A stretch of DNA of 57,684 nucleotides from the NCBI GenBank assembly GCA_041287635.1, contig JBGGNG010000148.1, positions 1-57,684 of the forward strand, written 5' to 3'. The DNA comes from JAOUEA01 sp041287635. GTDB taxonomy: Bacteria > Actinomycetota > UBA4738 > HRBIN12. The stretch's first letter is position 1, and every line of letters starts with the position of its first letter. The position numbers and the translations under genes are program-made. The notes beneath the pieces were generated by a model. That model saw only the letters and a list, made by a program, of their open reading frames with translations, searched no databases and was not told the DNA's origin. This document shows, one piece after another, positions 33,577 through 42,135 of this stretch.

Positions 33577-33604
33577 ATCGGCCGGGTCTCGCGACCCGGC
33601 CGAT
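33577..33604 (-). terminator. Strong inverted repeat between clpP and clpX
   Basis: Perfect 11-bp arms (ATCGGCCGGGT and ACCCGGCCGAT) with a 6-base loop, in the 72-base clpP-clpX gap. No U-run follows. It could be an attenuator lowering clpX relative to clpP, an RNase processing or stabilising hairpin, or a DNA-binding site. Confidence 0.6.
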
Positions 33605-33620
33605 ATGTGTCAGCGCATTA

Positions 33621-34274
33621 TCACGCGCCGGCGACCCCGGCGGAAGCAAGCTCGGCGATCCCGCGCGTGGTGATGATCTCGTCGATCGCTCCGTAATCCT
33701 TCGCCTCGTCGGCCGTGAGGATGAAGTCACGGTCGGTGTCCTTGGCGACCTTCTCGATCGGCTGGCCGGTGTGATGGGCGATCAGCTTCTCGAGGAGCTG
33801 GCGCGACCGCGTGATCTCCTTTGCCTGGATCTCGATGTCGACGGCTTGGCCCTCGGCGCCACCGTGCGGCTGATGCAGCAGTACGCGGGAGTGCGGCAAC
33901 GCGAACCGCTTGCCCGGGGCCCCCGCGAGCAGCAGCACCGCCGCGGCGCTCGCGGCCTGACCCATCACGATCGTGGACACGTCGGGCTTGATGTACTGCA
34001 TCGTGTCGTAGATCGCGAACAGCGACGTGATGACCCCACCAGGCGAGTTGATGTAGAGGTGGATGTCCTTGTCGGGGTCCTCGCTCTCGAGGTGCAGCAG
34101 CTGCGCCATGATCAGGTTGCCGACGTTGTCGTCGATCGGGGTGCCGAGGAAGACGATGCGCTCCTTCAGCAGCCGCGAGTAGATGTCGAACGAGCGCTCG
34201 CCGCGGCTCGTCTGCTCGACGACCACGGGCACCAGGTAGTCGTTGGCGGTGATGTTCGTTCGCAGGTCGGTCAT
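33621..34274 (-). CDS. clpP: ATP-dependent Clp protease proteolytic subunit
   Basis: 217 residues from ATG 34272-34274, overlapping the tig stop (ATGA). Serine protease of the ClpP fold: SPGGVITSLFAIYDTMQ, catalytic S109 in MGQAASAAAVLL, H134 in VLLHQPHGG, Asp in DRDFILTADEA. Only one clpP is in this window; actinobacteria often have two. Order tig-clpP-clpX is conserved. Confidence 0.97.
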   Translation of the reverse strand: MTDLRTNITANDYLVPVVVEQTSRGERSFDIYSRLLKERIVFLGTPIDDNVGNLIMAQLLHLESEDPDKDIHLYINSPGGVITSLFAIYDTMQYIKPDVSTIVMGQAASAAAVLLLAGAPGKRFALPHSRVLLHQPHGGAEGQAVDIEIQAKEITRSRQLLEKLIAHHTGQPIEKVAKDTDRDFILTADEAKDYGAIDEIITTRGIAELASAGVAGA

Positions 34275-35692
34275 GTCGTCTCCTCGGCGTCGTCGGAGGT
34301 CTCGGTCTCTGGCTCGGTTTCGGTTTCGGTTTCGGGGCCGCCTTCGGTCGGCTCGGCCTCGGCGATCCCGTCGGTTCCTTCCGGCCCTTCGGCCGGCCCT
34401 TCGGGTTCTATGTCGGCACGCTCGACCAACAGGTCGAGGGCCTTGCCTCTGATGATATCCCCGGCCAGCGTCACGATCTGACCGGTGCGCTCGAGCTGCT
34501 TCGCGAGCTCCTTCGGATCGCGGCCGTAGGCCTCTGCGAGGGAGGTGATCTCGGTGCCCAGCTCGTCGGCGTTCACCTCGATCGTCTCGGCCCTCGCGAC
34601 GCCCTCGAGGGCCAGGTCCGCCTTGATCGCCCGGATCGCGTGATCGCGCGAATCCTCTCGGAGCCGGGCCTCGTCCCACCCTTGAGCCCTGAGCAGATCG
34701 TCGAGCGTCACCCCGGCGCGCTGGGCGCGCTCCCCGGCGCTGGCGACCCGGTGCTCGGTCTCGTCGTCGATCAGGGTGTCGGGGATGTCGACCTCGATCG
34801 AGTCGATCATCGCGTCGAGCACGCGATCTCGGACCGTCGCCGCGTTCTCACGCTCCTTCATCTCGCCCAGGCGGGTGCGCAGGTCGTCACGGAGGTGGTC
34901 GATCGTGTCGAACTCCGACGCGGTCTTCGCGAAGTCGTCGTCGGCCTCGGGGAGCTTGCGCGCCTTCACGTCCTTCACGAGCACCGTGAGGTCGGCGGTC
35001 GCGCCGGCGAGCGCCTCCCCCGCCCCCGGTCCCATCTCCTCGGACACCTTGAGGATGTCGCCGGGCTTCGTGCCGGCCAGTTGCTCGTCCAATGCGGGTC
35101 CGAACTCACCCGACCCGACGAAGTAGAGGTAGTCGGTCCGGGTCAGGCCGTCGATCTCCTCGTCGCCGCCGAGGGCCTTGACGTCGATCGTGACGAAGTC
35201 GCCGTCGATCACCGGCCGGTCGGCCGGCTCGAGCTCGGCGAACCGCTCACGCAGGCGATCGATCCACTCGTCGACGTCGGACTCGGCCACCTCGGCGCTC
35301 GGCTTCGTCACCTTCAGGCCCGAGTAGTCGCTCTCGCTCAGCTCGAGCCGGGGCCGGACCTCGACGACGGCGGTGAACACGAGGGGTGCGTCGTCGGCGA
35401 ACCCCTCGAGGTCGATCTCCGGGTCGGCGATCGGGGCGAGGTCCTGCTCGGAGACCGCTTGGCGGTAGTACTGGGGCACGGCATGCTCGAGGAACTCGTC
35501 GCGCACGACCTCGCGCCCGATCTGGGCGTCGATGATCTGTTTGGGCACCTTCCCCTTGCGAAACCCGGGGATCTTGACCTGGTTCGCAATGCTCTTGTAG
35601 GTGGCGTCGAGCTCCTTCGAGTACTCGTCGGGCGGGATCTCGACGGTGAGCTTGACGGTGTGCTTCTCGGTGTTCTCGACGGTCGTCTGCAT
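34271..35692 (-). CDS. tig: Trigger factor
   Basis: 473 residues from ATG 35690-35692. Ribosome-binding signature GFRKGKVPKQII at residue about 43, central FKBP-type PPIase-like domain (GDFVTIDVKALGG...YLYFVGSGEFGPALDEQL), then the C-terminal chaperone arms. The last 40 residues are an acidic, repetitive tail (PETETETEPETETSDD) absent from most trigger factors. First gene of the tig-clpP-clpX set. A TAGCCT hexamer at 35703-35708 (minus strand) ends 10 bases before the ATG. Confidence 0.95.
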   Translation of the reverse strand: MQTTVENTEKHTVKLTVEIPPDEYSKELDATYKSIANQVKIPGFRKGKVPKQIIDAQIGREVVRDEFLEHAVPQYYRQAVSEQDLAPIADPEIDLEGFADDAPLVFTAVVEVRPRLELSESDYSGLKVTKPSAEVAESDVDEWIDRLRERFAELEPADRPVIDGDFVTIDVKALGGDEEIDGLTRTDYLYFVGSGEFGPALDEQLAGTKPGDILKVSEEMGPGAGEALAGATADLTVLVKDVKARKLPEADDDFAKTASEFDTIDHLRDDLRTRLGEMKERENAATVRDRVLDAMIDSIEVDIPDTLIDDETEHRVASAGERAQRAGVTLDDLLRAQGWDEARLREDSRDHAIRAIKADLALEGVARAETIEVNADELGTEITSLAEAYGRDPKELAKQLERTGQIVTLAGDIIRGKALDLLVERADIEPEGPAEGPEGTDGIAEAEPTEGGPETETETEPETETSDDAEETT

Positions 35693-35769
35693 AGGTCCAG
35701 TCAGGCTACCCGAGATCGTTTCGAGCGGTCCTCGGCCGAAGGTCCAGGCGTGGCGCGGGCGTCGGCCGA

Positions 35770-35775
35770 TAGGCT
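35770..35775 (+). promoter_or_regulatory. Candidate -10 element (TAGGCT) of the phosphatase gene
   Basis: TAGGCT ends 6 bases before GTG 35782, with no Shine-Dalgarno, indicating a leaderless transcript divergent from tig. Confidence 0.42.
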
Positions 35776-35781
35776 CGGCGC

Positions 35782-36543
35782 GTGTACGAGCACGAGCGTG
35801 CGTTCGCGAACGGGCTGGCCGACCGGGCGGCCGACATCGGCATGGGCCTGTTCCTGGGCGACGGGCTCGAGGTCCGGCACAAGGCCGACCGTACCGTCGT
35901 GACCCAGGCGGACACGTCGATCGAGGCGATGGTGCGCGAGCAGGTCGCCGCGGCGTTCCCCGACGACCACGTGCTCGGCGAGGAGGAGGGTGGCGACGAC
36001 CGCGCGACCGGACGTGTCTGGATCGTCGACCCCATCGACGCCACCGCCAACTACGCGCGAGGCATCCCGATCTGGGCCACGCTGATCGCCCTGCAGGTCG
36101 ACGGTGAGCTGGCGCTCGGAATCGTGAACGCCCCGGCGATCGGCGAGCGGTACGAAGCGGCACGCGGCGCCGGCGCACGGATGAACGGCCGGCGGATCGG
36201 GGTCAGCGACGTCGACCGTCTCGACGAGGGGCAGCTGTTCCTCGCGGGGCTCGAGGCGTGGCCCGACGACCGCCGCACGAGCGTCGTCGAGTTGGCCTCG
36301 GCCGTTCCGCGATCACGGGGCTTCGGCGACTTCTGGGGGCACACGCTCGTCGCACGCGGCGCCGGCGAGGCGATGATCGAGCCCGAGCTGAACATCTGGG
36401 ATTACGCGGCGTTCCAGATCGTCGTCGAGGAAGCGGGCGGCCGGGTCACCCAGCTCGACGGATCGCCGACACGCCACCTGGGGAGCGTGGTGTCGTCGAA
36501 CGGCCTGGTCCACGACGAGGTCCTCGTCCGGGTCGCCGGCTGA
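35782..36543 (+). CDS. Inositol-monophosphatase-family phosphatase
   Basis: 253 residues. Metal and catalytic motifs of the family: GEEEGG (Glu ligand), WIVDPIDATANYARGIPIWA (the D-P-I-D-x-T-x-x-F/Y signature) and WDYAAFQIVVEEAGG near the C-terminus. Members hydrolyse inositol monophosphate, histidinol phosphate, PAP or fructose bisphosphate; actinobacterial HisN (histidinol-phosphate phosphatase) has a very similar layout, and that is my preferred guess. Converges on the APH-like gene with 10 bases between stops. Substrate cannot be fixed by eye. Confidence 0.88.
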   Translation: MYEHERAFANGLADRAADIGMGLFLGDGLEVRHKADRTVVTQADTSIEAMVREQVAAAFPDDHVLGEEEGGDDRATGRVWIVDPIDATANYARGIPIWATLIALQVDGELALGIVNAPAIGERYEAARGAGARMNGRRIGVSDVDRLDEGQLFLAGLEAWPDDRRTSVVELASAVPRSRGFGDFWGHTLVARGAGEAMIEPELNIWDYAAFQIVVEEAGGRVTQLDGSPTRHLGSVVSSNGLVHDEVLVRVAG

Positions 36544-36553
36544 GCTCGCCGGT

Positions 36554-37549
36554 TCAGCCCAGGAGCAGGTCGATCCTCGCGGCCCACCGGCCGACGTAGA
36601 CGGGCGCCTCGGCCCGGTACTCGGGAGCGTGGTCCTGCACGATGTAGTTCGACAGCATCAGGCATCGGTCGGCGGCGAACACCCGGACCTCGCCCGGCAC
36701 GCGCTCCGGCCAGGGGGCGACCCGCTCGTACCCGCGTTGCAACGCCCGCTCGAGCGGCTCGAAGTCCTCGCGGGCGGCGAGCTCGAACACGGTGATCCCG
36801 AGGTCCTGGACCGGCCATCCGAGCATGCAGTCGTCGAAGTCCAGCATCGCGATCGAACCGTCCGCCCGCACGAACGCGTTCTCCTCGTGCAGGTCGGCGT
36901 GGATCATGCGCGGCGGCTCGGCCGCCGCGAGCCGCTCGATCGCCTCCAGGGTCGAGGCTCGGGCCCGCTCGAAGGGAGCGACGCCGGCCGGCCCGAGCGT
37001 CCCTCGGTGCTCCGCGTCGAAGAGCACCTCGGGCTCGAGGAACGGGTACGGCGAGTCCCACGTCTTCATCCCCGCGGGCGGCACGAAGCCGCTCGCCTGG
37101 GTGTGCAGCCTCGCGGCCACCTCGCCGTAGGTCTCGAGGTTCCACTCGGTCATCGCGGTCGCGAGCTGCTCGCCCTCGATCCAGCCGAACACGGCGACGG
37201 TGCGGGGCTCCGGCACGCCCTCGGCCCGCACCTCGACCGCGAGGGACCCGTCACGAGCCGCGCGCGGCACCGGCACGACGAGGTTCCCCTCGGCCGCGAT
37301 CGCCGCGAGCCACGCCATCTCGCCGCGGACCTCGGCGAGCGTGCGGCGACCCGGCAGGCTCACGCGCAGCACGAGCCGCGATCCGTCGTCGGCGTCGACG
37401 CGGAACACGCAGTTCCAGTCGTCGGTGATCAGCTCGATCGAGGGCGACGGCAGGTCGTAGCGCTCCAGCGCGCGCTCCGCGAGCCGACGCAGCCGTGCCA
37501 TGCGCTCCTCGGCCGGGAGGTCGTCGAACGAGCGTGCCGGGTCCGTCAC
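36554..37549 (-). CDS. APH/homoserine-kinase-like phosphotransferase
   Basis: 331 residues with the aminoglycoside-phosphotransferase (kinase-like) fold. The catalytic loop is in MIHADLHEENAFV (H-x-D-x-x-x-x-N), the metal-binding Asp in MLDFDDCMLGWPVQDLG. The N-lobe has CVFRVDADDGSRLVLRVS. Such enzymes phosphorylate small molecules (antibiotics, homoserine, choline, fructosamine). The start overlaps the stop of the ornithine-cyclodeaminase-like gene (ATGA), so the two are co-translated and may act on related amino-acid compounds. Substrate unknown. Confidence 0.85.
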   Translation of the reverse strand: MTDPARSFDDLPAEERMARLRRLAERALERYDLPSPSIELITDDWNCVFRVDADDGSRLVLRVSLPGRRTLAEVRGEMAWLAAIAAEGNLVVPVPRAARDGSLAVEVRAEGVPEPRTVAVFGWIEGEQLATAMTEWNLETYGEVAARLHTQASGFVPPAGMKTWDSPYPFLEPEVLFDAEHRGTLGPAGVAPFERARASTLEAIERLAAAEPPRMIHADLHEENAFVRADGSIAMLDFDDCMLGWPVQDLGITVFELAAREDFEPLERALQRGYERVAPWPERVPGEVRVFAADRCLMLSNYIVQDHAPEYRAEAPVYVGRWAARIDLLLG

Positions 37550-38514
37550 AGCGCGATCGTCTCGCCGCGCTCGCCGACGGCTCGCATCACCTCGTTCGCG
37601 GCGGCGACGTCCTGCACCCCGAGGCCGGTGAGGTCGCAGACGGTCAACTGCCCCACCTCCGTGCGCCCCGCAACGGCGCCGTCGCAGATCGCGCCGAGCT
37701 CGGCCGCCCGGCCGGCCTGATCGCCGGCGTGCTGCAGCTCACCGAGTACCGAGCACTGCTCGACCGAGTCGACCGCCAGCACATCCGCGTCGCGCAGGAT
37801 CTGCGGGTCAAGCTCCTGCTTCCCCGGGCCGTCGGAACCGACCGCGGTCACGTGCGCGCCGGAGGCGAGCCACGCCGCCTCCACCAGCGGCTCGCGGGCG
37901 GCGGTGCACGTGATGACGACGTCGGCGCCCTCGACCGCCTCGCGTGGGGACCCCAAATACTTGACTGCGCAATCATCTCCGAGGAGGGTCTGCAGGTCCT
38001 CGACGGCTTGCTGCGCGTGCGTGGGGTTCCGTCCCCAGACCCGCACCGCGGAGAAGCCGGGCCGCACCTCGGCGAGTGCCTCCACCTGGTAGCGAGCCTG
38101 GGCGCCGGTGCCGATCACGGCCACGCGCTCGACGCGCTCGGGTGCCAGGTGGCGCGCCGCCACTCCCCCCGCCGCTCCGGTCCGCAGGTCGGTGAGGTAC
38201 CCGCCGTCGAGCAGGAACGCCGCCGGCGATCCGTCATGCGCGTCGAAGACGGTCACGAGCCCGTCGATCGCCGGCGGCTCGAGCCCGTAGAACCCGCTGG
38301 CCGCCTTCACCGCGTAGTACGGGGAACCGTGGAGGTGCCCTGCCTTCACGTGGATCTCGCCCCGCGCCTCGGGCACGTCGAGGTGGATCACCCCGGGGAG
38401 CTCGGCGGCGCCCGCCGAGTAGGCAGCGAACGCTCGCTCGCACGCGTCGATGCACGCTCGCATGCCGATCGCCGCTCGCACGTCGTCGGCTCGGAGGATG
38501 CGGACCCGACCCAC
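37546..38514 (-). CDS. Ornithine cyclodeaminase/mu-crystallin-family protein
   Basis: 322 residues from GTG 38512-38514, chosen because TAGGGT ends 7 bases before it; GTG 38523 is an alternative. Family marks are GEIHVKAGHL (substrate Lys), the conserved DLRTGAAGGVAARHLA, and the Rossmann motif VAVIGTGAQARYQVEAL. Members include ornithine cyclodeaminase, alanine dehydrogenase and ketimine reductases. Downstream of it the APH-like kinase overlaps by 4 bases. The reaction cannot be fixed; an NAD(P)-dependent imine or amino-acid reaction is likely. Confidence 0.87.
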   Translation of the reverse strand: MGRVRILRADDVRAAIGMRACIDACERAFAAYSAGAAELPGVIHLDVPEARGEIHVKAGHLHGSPYYAVKAASGFYGLEPPAIDGLVTVFDAHDGSPAAFLLDGGYLTDLRTGAAGGVAARHLAPERVERVAVIGTGAQARYQVEALAEVRPGFSAVRVWGRNPTHAQQAVEDLQTLLGDDCAVKYLGSPREAVEGADVVITCTAAREPLVEAAWLASGAHVTAVGSDGPGKQELDPQILRDADVLAVDSVEQCSVLGELQHAGDQAGRAAELGAICDGAVAGRTEVGQLTVCDLTGLGVQDVAAANEVMRAVGERGETIAL

Positions 38515-38521
38515 GGTCGCC

Positions 38522-38527
38522 ACCCTA
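38522..38527 (-). promoter_or_regulatory. Candidate -10 element (TAGGGT) of the cyclodeaminase-like gene
   Basis: TAGGGT on the minus strand ends 7 bases before GTG 38514 and decides that start over the upstream GTG. Confidence 0.4.
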
Positions 38528-38600
38528 CCGGCAGGCTACCCGGCGATGCACCGGCGTCGGATGCTACGGTCGCTGGACCACCCCGACGAAGGGCTCACGC

Positions 38601-39731
38601 ATGACGATCGAGCAGTTCCGCATGGAGCGGTACCAGTCCCTGCACTGGCACGAGGTCGACCACGACCTGTCGGAGTCGGGGGTGGTGCCGATGTCGATCC
38701 GTGAGCTGCTCGGGCCCGTGGCCGACGCCGAGGCGTTCCTCGCGACGACGCTCGGCTACCCGCTCTCGGAGGGCTCCGAGGAGGCGCGGACCAACGTCGC
38801 CGCCTGGTACCCGGGGGCCACCGCCGAGAACGTGACGATGGTCAACGGCGGGTCCGAGGCGAACTTCCTCGCCCTCTGGGCGCTGCTGGAACCCGGCGAC
38901 CGCCTCGCGTTCATGGTGCCCAACTACATGCAGGGGTGGGGGCTCGGATCGGCGTTCGGGCGTGCGAGCGACCGGGTGCGGCTGCGCCTCGGTGACGACG
39001 GATGGACGCTCGACATCGACCAGCTGCACGACGCGGTCACGAAGCGGACGAAGGCCGTGATGGTCTGCAACCCGAACAACCCCACCGGTCACGTGCTCAC
39101 CGAGCGGGAGATGGATGAGGTGGTGAAGGCCGCCGACCGCGCCGGCGCGTGGATCGTCGCCGACGAGATCTACCGGGGCGCTGAGCTCGATGGCGACGTC
39201 GCCACGCCCACGTTCTTCGGCCGCTACGACAAGGTGATCGTGACGAGCGGGCTCTCGAAGGCGTTCGCGATGCCCGGGTTGCGCGTCGGCTGGGCGGTCG
39301 CGCCCCCCAAGATGATCGCCCGCATCTGGGAGCGCCACGATTACACGACCCTCACCCCGTCGGCGGTGAGCGACCGTCTCGCCGCGTTCGCGATGCTGCC
39401 CGACGTACGCGAGGCGATCCTCGGCCGCACGCGAGCGATCGTGCGGGCCAACTACCCGCGGCTCGAGGCGTGGCTGCGGACCCACGACGACATCTTCACC
39501 TGGGACCGCCCCGACGCCGGCGCGATCGCCTACGCGAAGTACGACCTGCCGATCAAGAGCCTCGAGCTCGCCGAACGCATCCGGACCGAGCGGAGCGTGC
39601 TGCTCGTGCCCGGCGACATGTTCGGCCTGAAGAAGGGGCTCCGGTTCGGCTTCGGCTACGACATCGAGCACACGCTGAAGGGGCTGTCGTTGGCCGACGA
39701 GGTGCTGGCCGAGGTCGCCGCAGCTCGCTGA
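38601..39731 (+). CDS. PLP-dependent aminotransferase, class I/II
   Basis: 376 residues. Fold-type I marks: VNGGSEANFLALWAL, the NPNNPTG motif (VCNPNNPTGHVL), DEIY (VADEIYRGAEL) and the PLP lysine in TSGLSKAFAMPGLRVGW. The phrase FMVPNYMQGWGL resembles the capreomycidine-synthase/VioD-like subgroup. TACGGT at 38565-38570 and an AAGG before the ATG suggest a leadered transcript. It is divergent from the cyclodeaminase-like gene across 86 bases, so the two could share a substrate family. Substrate unknown. Confidence 0.88.
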   Translation: MTIEQFRMERYQSLHWHEVDHDLSESGVVPMSIRELLGPVADAEAFLATTLGYPLSEGSEEARTNVAAWYPGATAENVTMVNGGSEANFLALWALLEPGDRLAFMVPNYMQGWGLGSAFGRASDRVRLRLGDDGWTLDIDQLHDAVTKRTKAVMVCNPNNPTGHVLTEREMDEVVKAADRAGAWIVADEIYRGAELDGDVATPTFFGRYDKVIVTSGLSKAFAMPGLRVGWAVAPPKMIARIWERHDYTTLTPSAVSDRLAAFAMLPDVREAILGRTRAIVRANYPRLEAWLRTHDDIFTWDRPDAGAIAYAKYDLPIKSLELAERIRTERSVLLVPGDMFGLKKGLRFGFGYDIEHTLKGLSLADEVLAEVAAAR

Positions 39732-39745
39732 ATCCCCACTTCCCT

Positions 39746-39775
39746 GTCGGACCACGTCGGACCACGTCGGACTAC
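39746..39775 (+). repeat. Triple 10-bp tandem repeat in the tag promoter
   Basis: GTCGGACCAC occurs three times in a row (the third as GTCGGACTAC), ending five bases before the TAGGCT element. One helical turn per unit; it occupies the -35 region. Confidence 0.85.
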
Positions 39776-39780
39776 GTCGC

Positions 39781-39786
39781 TAGGCT
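39781..39786 (+). promoter_or_regulatory. Candidate -10 element (TAGGCT) of tag
   Basis: TAGGCT ends 7 bases before the tag ATG; there is no Shine-Dalgarno. Confidence 0.45.
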
Positions 39787-39793
39787 TCTCGCC

Positions 39794-40357
39794 ATGGTCA
39801 CGCGCTGCGAGTGGGCGCCCCTCGATCAGCCCCGCTACCTCGCCTACCACGACGAAGAGTGGGGCGTGCCCGTCCACGACGACGTGCACCTGTTCGAGAT
39901 GCTCACGCTCGAGGGCGCCCAGGCCGGCCTGAGCTGGTCGACGATCCTCAACAAACGCGAGGGGTATCGGCGGGCGTTCGGTGGCTTCGATCCCTCGAAG
40001 GTGGCGCGCTACTCCCCCTCGAAGGTCGAGCGTCTCCTCGCCGACCCGAGCATCGTCCGCAACCGACTGAAAGTGGAGTCCACGGTGGTGAACGCTCGCG
40101 CCGTGCTCGACGTGCAGGACGAGCTCGGCTCCCTCGACGCGCTGCTGTGGTCCTTCGTCGACGGCGCTCCCCTGGTGAACCGGTGGCAGGGCCTCGGCGA
40201 CATCCCCGCCGAGACCGACACCTCACGCGCGATGTCGAAGGACCTGAAGCGTCGAGGCTTCCGTTTCGTCGGCCCGACGGTCTGCTACGCGTTCATGCAA
40301 GCGTGCGGCCTCGTCAATGACCACGTGGTGACGTGCTTCCGCCACCCTGAGGTGTGA
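39794..40357 (+). CDS. tag: DNA-3-methyladenine glycosylase I
   Basis: 187 residues. Removes 3-methyladenine from alkylated DNA. Family marks are RCEWA at the N-terminus, YLAYHDEEWGVPVHDD, the helix-hairpin-helix core with QAGLSWSTILNKREGYRRAF, and VNDHVVTCFRH at the end. The Cys/His positions (C5, His in YHDEEW, and C and H of TCFRH) match the structural zinc site of Tag. TAGGCT ends 7 bases before the ATG, which follows a triple 10-bp repeat. Converges on the ABC ATPase gene, 6 bases apart. Confidence 0.93.
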   Translation: MVTRCEWAPLDQPRYLAYHDEEWGVPVHDDVHLFEMLTLEGAQAGLSWSTILNKREGYRRAFGGFDPSKVARYSPSKVERLLADPSIVRNRLKVESTVVNARAVLDVQDELGSLDALLWSFVDGAPLVNRWQGLGDIPAETDTSRAMSKDLKRRGFRFVGPTVCYAFMQACGLVNDHVVTCFRHPEV

Positions 40358-40363
40358 GGGTGA

Positions 40364-41035
40364 TCAGGCCGCCAGTCGGCCGTCGCTAATCTCGACGACG
40401 CGATCCGCGTAGTGCGTCATGCGAGTGTCGTGGGTGACCACGACGGCCGCCGTTCCGCGACCCTTCACCTCGTCGCGGATCAGCTCCATCACCTGCTCGC
40501 CGAGCTTCGAGTCGAGCGCGCTCGTGGGCTCGTCGAACAGCACGAGCTCGGGCTCGTTCATCAGCGCTCGTCCGATCGCCACTCGCTGGCGCTCGCCTCC
40601 CGAGAGCTGGCCCGGGAGGTTGTCGACCCGGTGGGCGAGGCCGAGCTCCTCGAGCAGGCCGAGCGCACGCTGCTCAGCCGAGCGGCCCGTGTTCCCTGCG
40701 AGGTCGCCGACGACGAGGAGGTTCTCCTTCGCGGTGAGGAACGGCACGAGGTTCGCGCCCTGGAACACGAACCCGACGAACTCGCGGCGGAACCGCGTGA
40801 GCTGTGTGCGGCCGTAGCCGCTGATCTCGTGGGACCCGACCCGCACCGTGCCCTCGGTCGGGGCCAGCAGCCCGCCCGCGATCGAGAGCAGCGTCGTCTT
40901 GCCCGACCCCGACGGACCGACGAGCGCGACCATCTCGTCGCCGGCGACGTCGAGCGACGCGTGGTCGAGGGCGACGACCTCGGTGTCGCCCAATCCGTAC
41001 GTCTTGCGAACGTCGTGCAGCGTCAACGCGGGCAT
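40364..41035 (-). CDS. ABC transporter ATPase, LolD/MacB type
   Basis: 223 residues: Walker A GPSGSGKTTLL, Q-loop FVFQGANLVPF, signature QLSGGERQRVAIGRAL, Walker B LVLFDEPTSALD, H-loop VVTHDTRM. The FQGANLVPFLTAKEN segment is typical of ATPases that pair with FtsX-type permeases and act as mechanotransmitters rather than classical importers. Its ATG overlaps the stop of the second permease by one base. Works with the two following genes. Confidence 0.94.
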   Translation of the reverse strand: MPALTLHDVRKTYGLGDTEVVALDHASLDVAGDEMVALVGPSGSGKTTLLSIAGGLLAPTEGTVRVGSHEISGYGRTQLTRFRREFVGFVFQGANLVPFLTAKENLLVVGDLAGNTGRSAEQRALGLLEELGLAHRVDNLPGQLSGGERQRVAIGRALMNEPELVLFDEPTSALDSKLGEQVMELIRDEVKGRGTAAVVVTHDTRMTHYADRVVEISDGRLAA

Positions 41036-42135
41036 CAGCTTCCTCCTACGGCGGTGGCGGGGTCGATGCGCACGACCCGGCGGAACGAGATCGCGCTGCC
41101 GATCAGCGCGGTGACGATGAGGCCGACGATCGTGATCACGGCCCGGCGGATCTCCAGGTCGAGCGGGATCGAGTTGGGGATCACGGCGGCCAGCCCCAGG
41201 GTAATGGCGCCGCCCACGAGGAAGGAGCCGAGCGCGATAAGCACGGCCTGCAGGCTGAGGCCGGCCGCGATCGACCTCGACGAGGTGCCCACGGCCTTCA
41301 GCACGCCGAAGAGGCCGACCCGCTCGAGCGTGAGCAGGGCGAAGAACAACGCCACCACGAGCCCGGCGACCACGAACGTGACGGTGATGATCGCCACGAA
41401 GATGCTCTGCTGGTCGCTCACCCCCGGTAGCCCGAGGATCGCATCCTGCTTCGTGAGCGCCGAGACCTCGGGCACCAGCCCGTCGATATCGCGGGCGAGC
41501 GAACCGGCATCGACGCCGGCGTCTCCCGTGACGAGGAGCACCTGCGACGCCCCGCGACCGAGGGTGGCGGCCGGCAGGTTCTCTCCAACGACCGTGTTCC
41601 AGGTCTCCGGGTCCATCCAGACCGCGCCCTGCAGCTGGAACGTCGTGCCGTCGACGAAGCCGGCGACCCTCACCTCGGTGCGGCTCGAGCCGAAGCCCAC
41701 CGTCTCGCCGGCTTCGATGCCCTCGTCGGCGAACGAACGATCGAACCAGGCCTCCCCCGTCGCCGGCGGGGCGGGCACGCGTTCGTTCGGCGCCTCGTAG
41801 GCGAACATCGCGGCGTCGAGCACCTCGTCGACGCCAGCGGCTCGGATGGGCTGCTGCACCACGCTGAGGCCGGTCACGGTGTCGGCACCGGGCACGTCCG
41901 CGACCTGTTCGCGCGTCGGCGCGTCGATCCGCGACCGGAAGAACGAGTCGTTCGCCTCACGACTGAACACGAACACCCCCGCCGACTGCGCATCGAGCGC
42001 CCGCGTGGCTCCCAGGAACAGACCGTCGAGCAGCCCGCCCAGCAGCAGGATCAGGACCACGATCAGGGTCAAGGCGCCGCCGGCGGTGAGGAAGCGGGCG
42101 GGCTTGCGGATCAGCTCCTTCCACGCGGTCTTCAC
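41035..42135 (-). CDS. ABC transporter permease, FtsX/MacB type (second)
   Basis: 366 residues from GTG 42133-42135, overlapping the previous permease stop (GTGA). One N-terminal helix, a long extracytoplasmic domain of about 190 residues (MacB periplasmic core-like, with VSVVQQP/GEAWFDRSFADEG), then three C-terminal helices with GVLKAVGTSSRSI, the FtsX coupling segment. Partner of the neighbouring permease and ATPase. Likely exports or moves lipids, peptides or antibiotics; substrate unknown. Confidence 0.9.
   Translation of the reverse strand: MKTAWKELIRKPARFLTAGGALTLIVVLILLLGGLLDGLFLGATRALDAQSAGVFVFSREANDSFFRSRIDAPTREQVADVPGADTVTGLSVVQQPIRAAGVDEVLDAAMFAYEAPNERVPAPPATGEAWFDRSFADEGIEAGETVGFGSSRTEVRVAGFVDGTTFQLQGAVWMDPETWNTVVGENLPAATLGRGASQVLLVTGDAGVDAGSLARDIDGLVPEVSALTKQDAILGLPGVSDQQSIFVAIITVTFVVAGLVVALFFALLTLERVGLFGVLKAVGTSSRSIAAGLSLQAVLIALGSFLVGGAITLGLAAVIPNSIPLDLEIRRAVITIVGLIVTALIGSAISFRRVVRIDPATAVGGS

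Noticed and set aside
32217..34481. 754-residue plus-strand open frame
   Set aside because: Lies opposite clpX and clpP, which are certain. No motif in the translation.
39746..39775. CRISPR-like repeat
   Set aside because: The 10-bp units are directly adjacent with no spacers; it is a simple tandem repeat.
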